Positions 33,029-34,966 of a stretch of DNA of 34,966 bases are shown here, in pieces. The position numbers and the translations under genes are program-made. The DNA is taken from contig DLRK01000127.1 of the NCBI GenBank assembly GCA_002501065.1, positions 1 to 34,966 on the forward strand, written 5' to 3'. How positions within the stretch are numbered: the first letter of the stretch is position 1; every line of letters starts with the position of its first letter. Below the pieces are notes generated by a model that made no database searches, was not told where the DNA came from, and saw only the letters and a program-made list of their open reading frames with translations. Source of the stretch: Akkermansiaceae bacterium UBA7890 (GTDB taxonomy: Bacteria > Verrucomicrobiota > Verrucomicrobiia > Verrucomicrobiales > Akkermansiaceae).

Positions 33029-33925
33029 ATGACAACGCCCTCTTCCCGCCGTCAGTTTCTGACCACCTCCACCCTTGCGGCCGCTGGCACGGTAGCCGCC
33101 ACCAGCCTCGCTGCCCAGGATGCCGCCCCCGCTACCGGCAAGGGTCCCTCCCTTGAAGGACGGATCTTCAAGGCCGTAAAAGGAGGCAAAAAAGGAGGGG
33201 AAACTCCCCTCCAGTTTTTCGAACGCCTCAAGGAGCTGGGATTTGATGGCGTGGAAAGTGGCAATGCCGGACAGGCGGCAGCCTATGCTGAAGCCACCGA
33301 ACAGACCGGGGTGATGTTTCACGGCCTGGTGTGTGGCTGGCACTGGGGTGCAACCCGCCTGAGCAGTCCCGACGCCGCCGCCCGTGCCAAGGGCCTCGCC
33401 CAGATGGAGAAGAACATTCGCGACACCTACCGCCTTGGAGGCTCCGCCGTTCTTCTCGTTCCCGGCAAGGTGGGTGGAGCCAACGAGACGCACGAACAGG
33501 TGTGGGACCGCTCCATCACGGAAGTCCGCAAGATCCTTCCCCTCGCCAGCCGCCTCGGCATCCGGGTCCTCATCGAAACGGTCTGGAACGGATTCTGCCT
33601 GTCGCCCGCAGTGTTCCGCGATTACATTGACGCCTTTGACAGCCCCTGGGTCGGAGCCTACTTCGACATCGGCAACATGCAGAAATTCGCCCCGGCCGAG
33701 GAATGGATCCGCACGCTCGGTAACCGGACCGTGAAACTGGACATCAAGGACTGGGGCAAGAAAAACGGTTTCTGCCGCCTCGGGGAGGGAGACGTGGACT
33801 GGGACAAGGTGCGCACCGCTCTGAAGGAAGTCGGCTTTTCGGGCTGGGCCACCCGTGAAGGACGGGACAAGAACCTTGAAGACACCTCCGCCCTCATTGA
33901 CCAGTTGCTCATCGGCAAGGGCTAG
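33029..33925 (+). CDS. Xylose-isomerase-like TIM-barrel protein (sugar phosphate isomerase/epimerase family), Tat-exported
   Basis: A 298-residue protein with a Tat signal (SRRQFLT at 6-12, then an Ala/Thr-rich stretch to about 30) and an AP-endonuclease-2/xylose-isomerase-like barrel. Barrel landmarks are KELGFDGVES, RVLIETVWNGF (E183), VGAYFDIGNM (D213) and SGWATREG (E277). The metal-binding His usually in 'VHxKD' is replaced by Asp238 (KLDIKDW). Family members isomerise or epimerise sugars and keto-sugars; exported members are common beside Gfo/Idh/MocA and DUF1080 genes in this phylum. It is divergently arranged with the second Gfo/Idh/MocA gene. A weak -35/-10 pair (TTGTTG, 16 bp, TATGGT) lies at about 32958-32985. 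The ATG at 33029 is supported by the Tat motif. Confidence 0.9.
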   Translation: MTTPSSRRQFLTTSTLAAAGTVAATSLAAQDAAPATGKGPSLEGRIFKAVKGGKKGGETPLQFFERLKELGFDGVESGNAGQAAAYAEATEQTGVMFHGLVCGWHWGATRLSSPDAAARAKGLAQMEKNIRDTYRLGGSAVLLVPGKVGGANETHEQVWDRSITEVRKILPLASRLGIRVLIETVWNGFCLSPAVFRDYIDAFDSPWVGAYFDIGNMQKFAPAEEWIRTLGNRTVKLDIKDWGKKNGFCRLGEGDVDWDKVRTALKEVGFSGWATREGRDKNLEDTSALIDQLLIGKG

Positions 33926-33963
33926 AACGGGTCATGGGGCCGGCTGATCCGGGCCCTGACTGA

Positions 33964-34674
33964 TCATTCCCTCAAGCCGCTGCCAAGAGCGTCCTTCACC
34001 ACTCTGGCAACCTGCTGTGCCAGCAGGGCCGATCCCTCACCCTTGAAGTGCACGTTGCCCGGCCGGGTTCCAAACTGATCCATCCTGCCCGCCATGACGG
34101 CGTGGAGGTCATTGATGGACACCCCATGCTTTTTCATGACCGCCCGGGCCGCCTTGTTGTAGCGCAGGTCGTCGCCGACCTTGCGTCCCGCTTCGCCCTC
34201 CGGCACGGGCGTGGTGGTGGCGAAGATCAGCCGGGTCCCGGTCTTCTTCAATCGAAGGACAAGCTTCTCGAGATTGGCGGAATACTCTTCCACTCCGTGA
34301 GTGACCGTGCCATTCACCTTGTCCCTGTTCCCCTGGGTCTTTGAATCCGGATGCCGGTAGCAGAGGTCATGCAGGCCCCAGTTGAAGTGAATGATATCCC
34401 ACTTCGATGTTCCCAGCCAGGCCTCGAGGTGCTCCAAGCCCCTGCTGGTAGGACCCCCATTGGTCGCAATGCGATGCACGTTGGCCACCCCCTTCAGCGC
34501 CTCGCGCGCTGGCAGGGTGTAGCCGGTCGAAATGGAATCCCCGATGAGGAGCACGCGCGGCAGCCCGGGGACATCCGCGATGGGAGCCATGGGCCCTTTC
34601 TTCTTCTGGGCGGAACACACCGCCGTGAGGCAGGTCAGGAAGAGGAGAGAAAGAACTGTGCGCATGAGCGTCAT
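33964..34674 (-). CDS. SGNH/GDSL hydrolase, secreted
   Basis: A 236-residue exported esterase/lipase-like protein. The nucleophile block is LLIGDSISTGY, followed by TNGGPTSRG (block II Gly), HFNWGLHDL (block III, with Leu-His where Gly-x-Asn is usual) and NVHFKGEGSALLA (block V His). This NVHF form, with no Asp three residues before His, recurs in a PVC subgroup as far as I recall, so it is probably normal for it. The fold hydrolyses acyl or acetyl esters on carbohydrates or lipids. The ATG at 34674 (MTLMRTVLSLLFLTCL) gives a good signal peptide; an ATG at 34665 three codons later is equally possible. A much longer in-frame start at 34935 runs through the promoter of the divergent gene. Convergent with the TIM-barrel gene 38 bp away. 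Confidence 0.85.
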   Translation of the reverse strand: MTLMRTVLSLLFLTCLTAVCSAQKKKGPMAPIADVPGLPRVLLIGDSISTGYTLPAREALKGVANVHRIATNGGPTSRGLEHLEAWLGTSKWDIIHFNWGLHDLCYRHPDSKTQGNRDKVNGTVTHGVEEYSANLEKLVLRLKKTGTRLIFATTTPVPEGEAGRKVGDDLRYNKAARAVMKKHGVSINDLHAVMAGRMDQFGTRPGNVHFKGEGSALLAQQVARVVKDALGSGLRE

Positions 34675-34795
34675 GGTGGAGAATTTCCCCAACCTCGTCA
34701 AAGGGACAGTAGCGGGATGGAATCTGACCTTTTCTGTGAAAGCTGTCCTCCCCCGGCGCAGTAGTGGCATCCGGCACAACAATGCGCTAATTCCC

Positions 34796-34966
34796 ATGAA
34801 AGCAATTATTCCCTCTCTCATCATTCTGTTTTCCCTGCCCGGCCTGACCCTGGCGGACGACAATAAGGACAAGGCGAAAAAGCCCGTCGCGGCCAAGAAG
34901 GACAGCTCTGAAAAAAAGAAGTCCGCCACGGACAAAGCTGCTCGCGAGGCTGCCGCCAGGAAAAAA
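34796..34966 (+). CDS. N-terminus of a Lys/Ala-rich secreted protein (partial)
   Basis: An ATG at 34796 opens a reading frame that runs off the end of the window (57 codons). It begins with a good signal peptide (MKAIIPSLIILFSLPGLTLA) and continues with a highly basic, low-complexity stretch of Lys, Ala, Asp and Ser (DNKDKAKK, then SSEKKKSATDK). Such a stretch could be a flexible linker or a coiled-coil/DNA- or wall-binding tail. The function cannot be told from this fragment. It is divergent from the SGNH hydrolase, with 121 bp between the start codons. Confidence 0.72.
   Translation, partial: MKAIIPSLIILFSLPGLTLADDNKDKAKKPVAAKKDSSEKKKSATDKAAREAAARKK

Overview
The window is GC-rich, gene-dense bacterial DNA, most likely from a member of the Verrucomicrobiota (a planctomycete is the main alternative). 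Evidence: two very large secreted proteins of the PVC-type pattern (sugar-dehydrogenase-like beta-propeller, HEAT repeats and a C-terminal CxxCH haem domain), DUF1080 and DUF6807 domains, Tat-exported Gfo/Idh/MocA oxidoreductases and several planctomycete/verrucomicrobial-style SGNH esterases. Few genes have a clear Shine-Dalgarno sequence. No rRNA, tRNA, transposase, integrase, phage gene or CRISPR array was seen. It reads as ordinary chromosome of a polysaccharide and sugar degrader.

Layout. 1-201 is the tail of a secreted protein. 217-5313 (-) is a 1698-residue modular haem protein. 5436-6377 (+) is a GH18 hydrolase, overlapping by 4 bp a convergent right-handed beta-helix protein (6374-7726, -). 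8078-10657 (+) is a large secreted protein of unknown function with a peptidase-like region that lacks metal ligands. 10783-11787 (+) is an SMP-30/gluconolactonase, followed by a strong terminator and a convergent L,D-transpeptidase lipoprotein (11846-12448, -). 12618-13481 (+) is a myo-inositol oxygenase. 13572-17546 (+) is a second large haem protein ending in DUF6807. 17884-18876 (+) is a 2-hydroxyacid dehydrogenase.

24003 down to about 18930 (-) is the clearest operon: small YhdT-like membrane protein, sodium/solute symporter, RidA, PLP-dependent D-amino-acid enzyme, M19 dipeptidase, and a truncated short-chain dehydrogenase start. It suggests import and cleavage of a dipeptide or amino-acid derivative, processing of a D-amino acid, and RidA removal of reactive enamine/imine by-products.

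24067-34966 holds a sialate-type esterase (-), a DUF1080 protein (+), a proline racemase-like enzyme with an unusual Ser/Thr pair (+), a Tat-exported Gfo/Idh/MocA enzyme (+), an OmpA/glycine-zipper lipoprotein (+), a DUF3127 protein carrying an SSB-type C-terminal tail (-), a second DUF1080 protein (+), a second Tat Gfo/Idh/MocA enzyme (-), a Tat xylose-isomerase-like barrel protein (+), an SGNH hydrolase (-) and the start of a Lys-rich secreted protein (+). The DUF1080, Gfo/Idh/MocA and TIM-barrel proteins together resemble an extracytoplasmic route that oxidises sugars to 3-keto forms and then cleaves the glycosidic bond. This is an inference from family knowledge. The main points worth a second look are the DUF3127-SSB tail protein, the dispersed keto-sugar set, the D-amino-acid operon with its broken SDR, and several catalytic domains with missing key residues.
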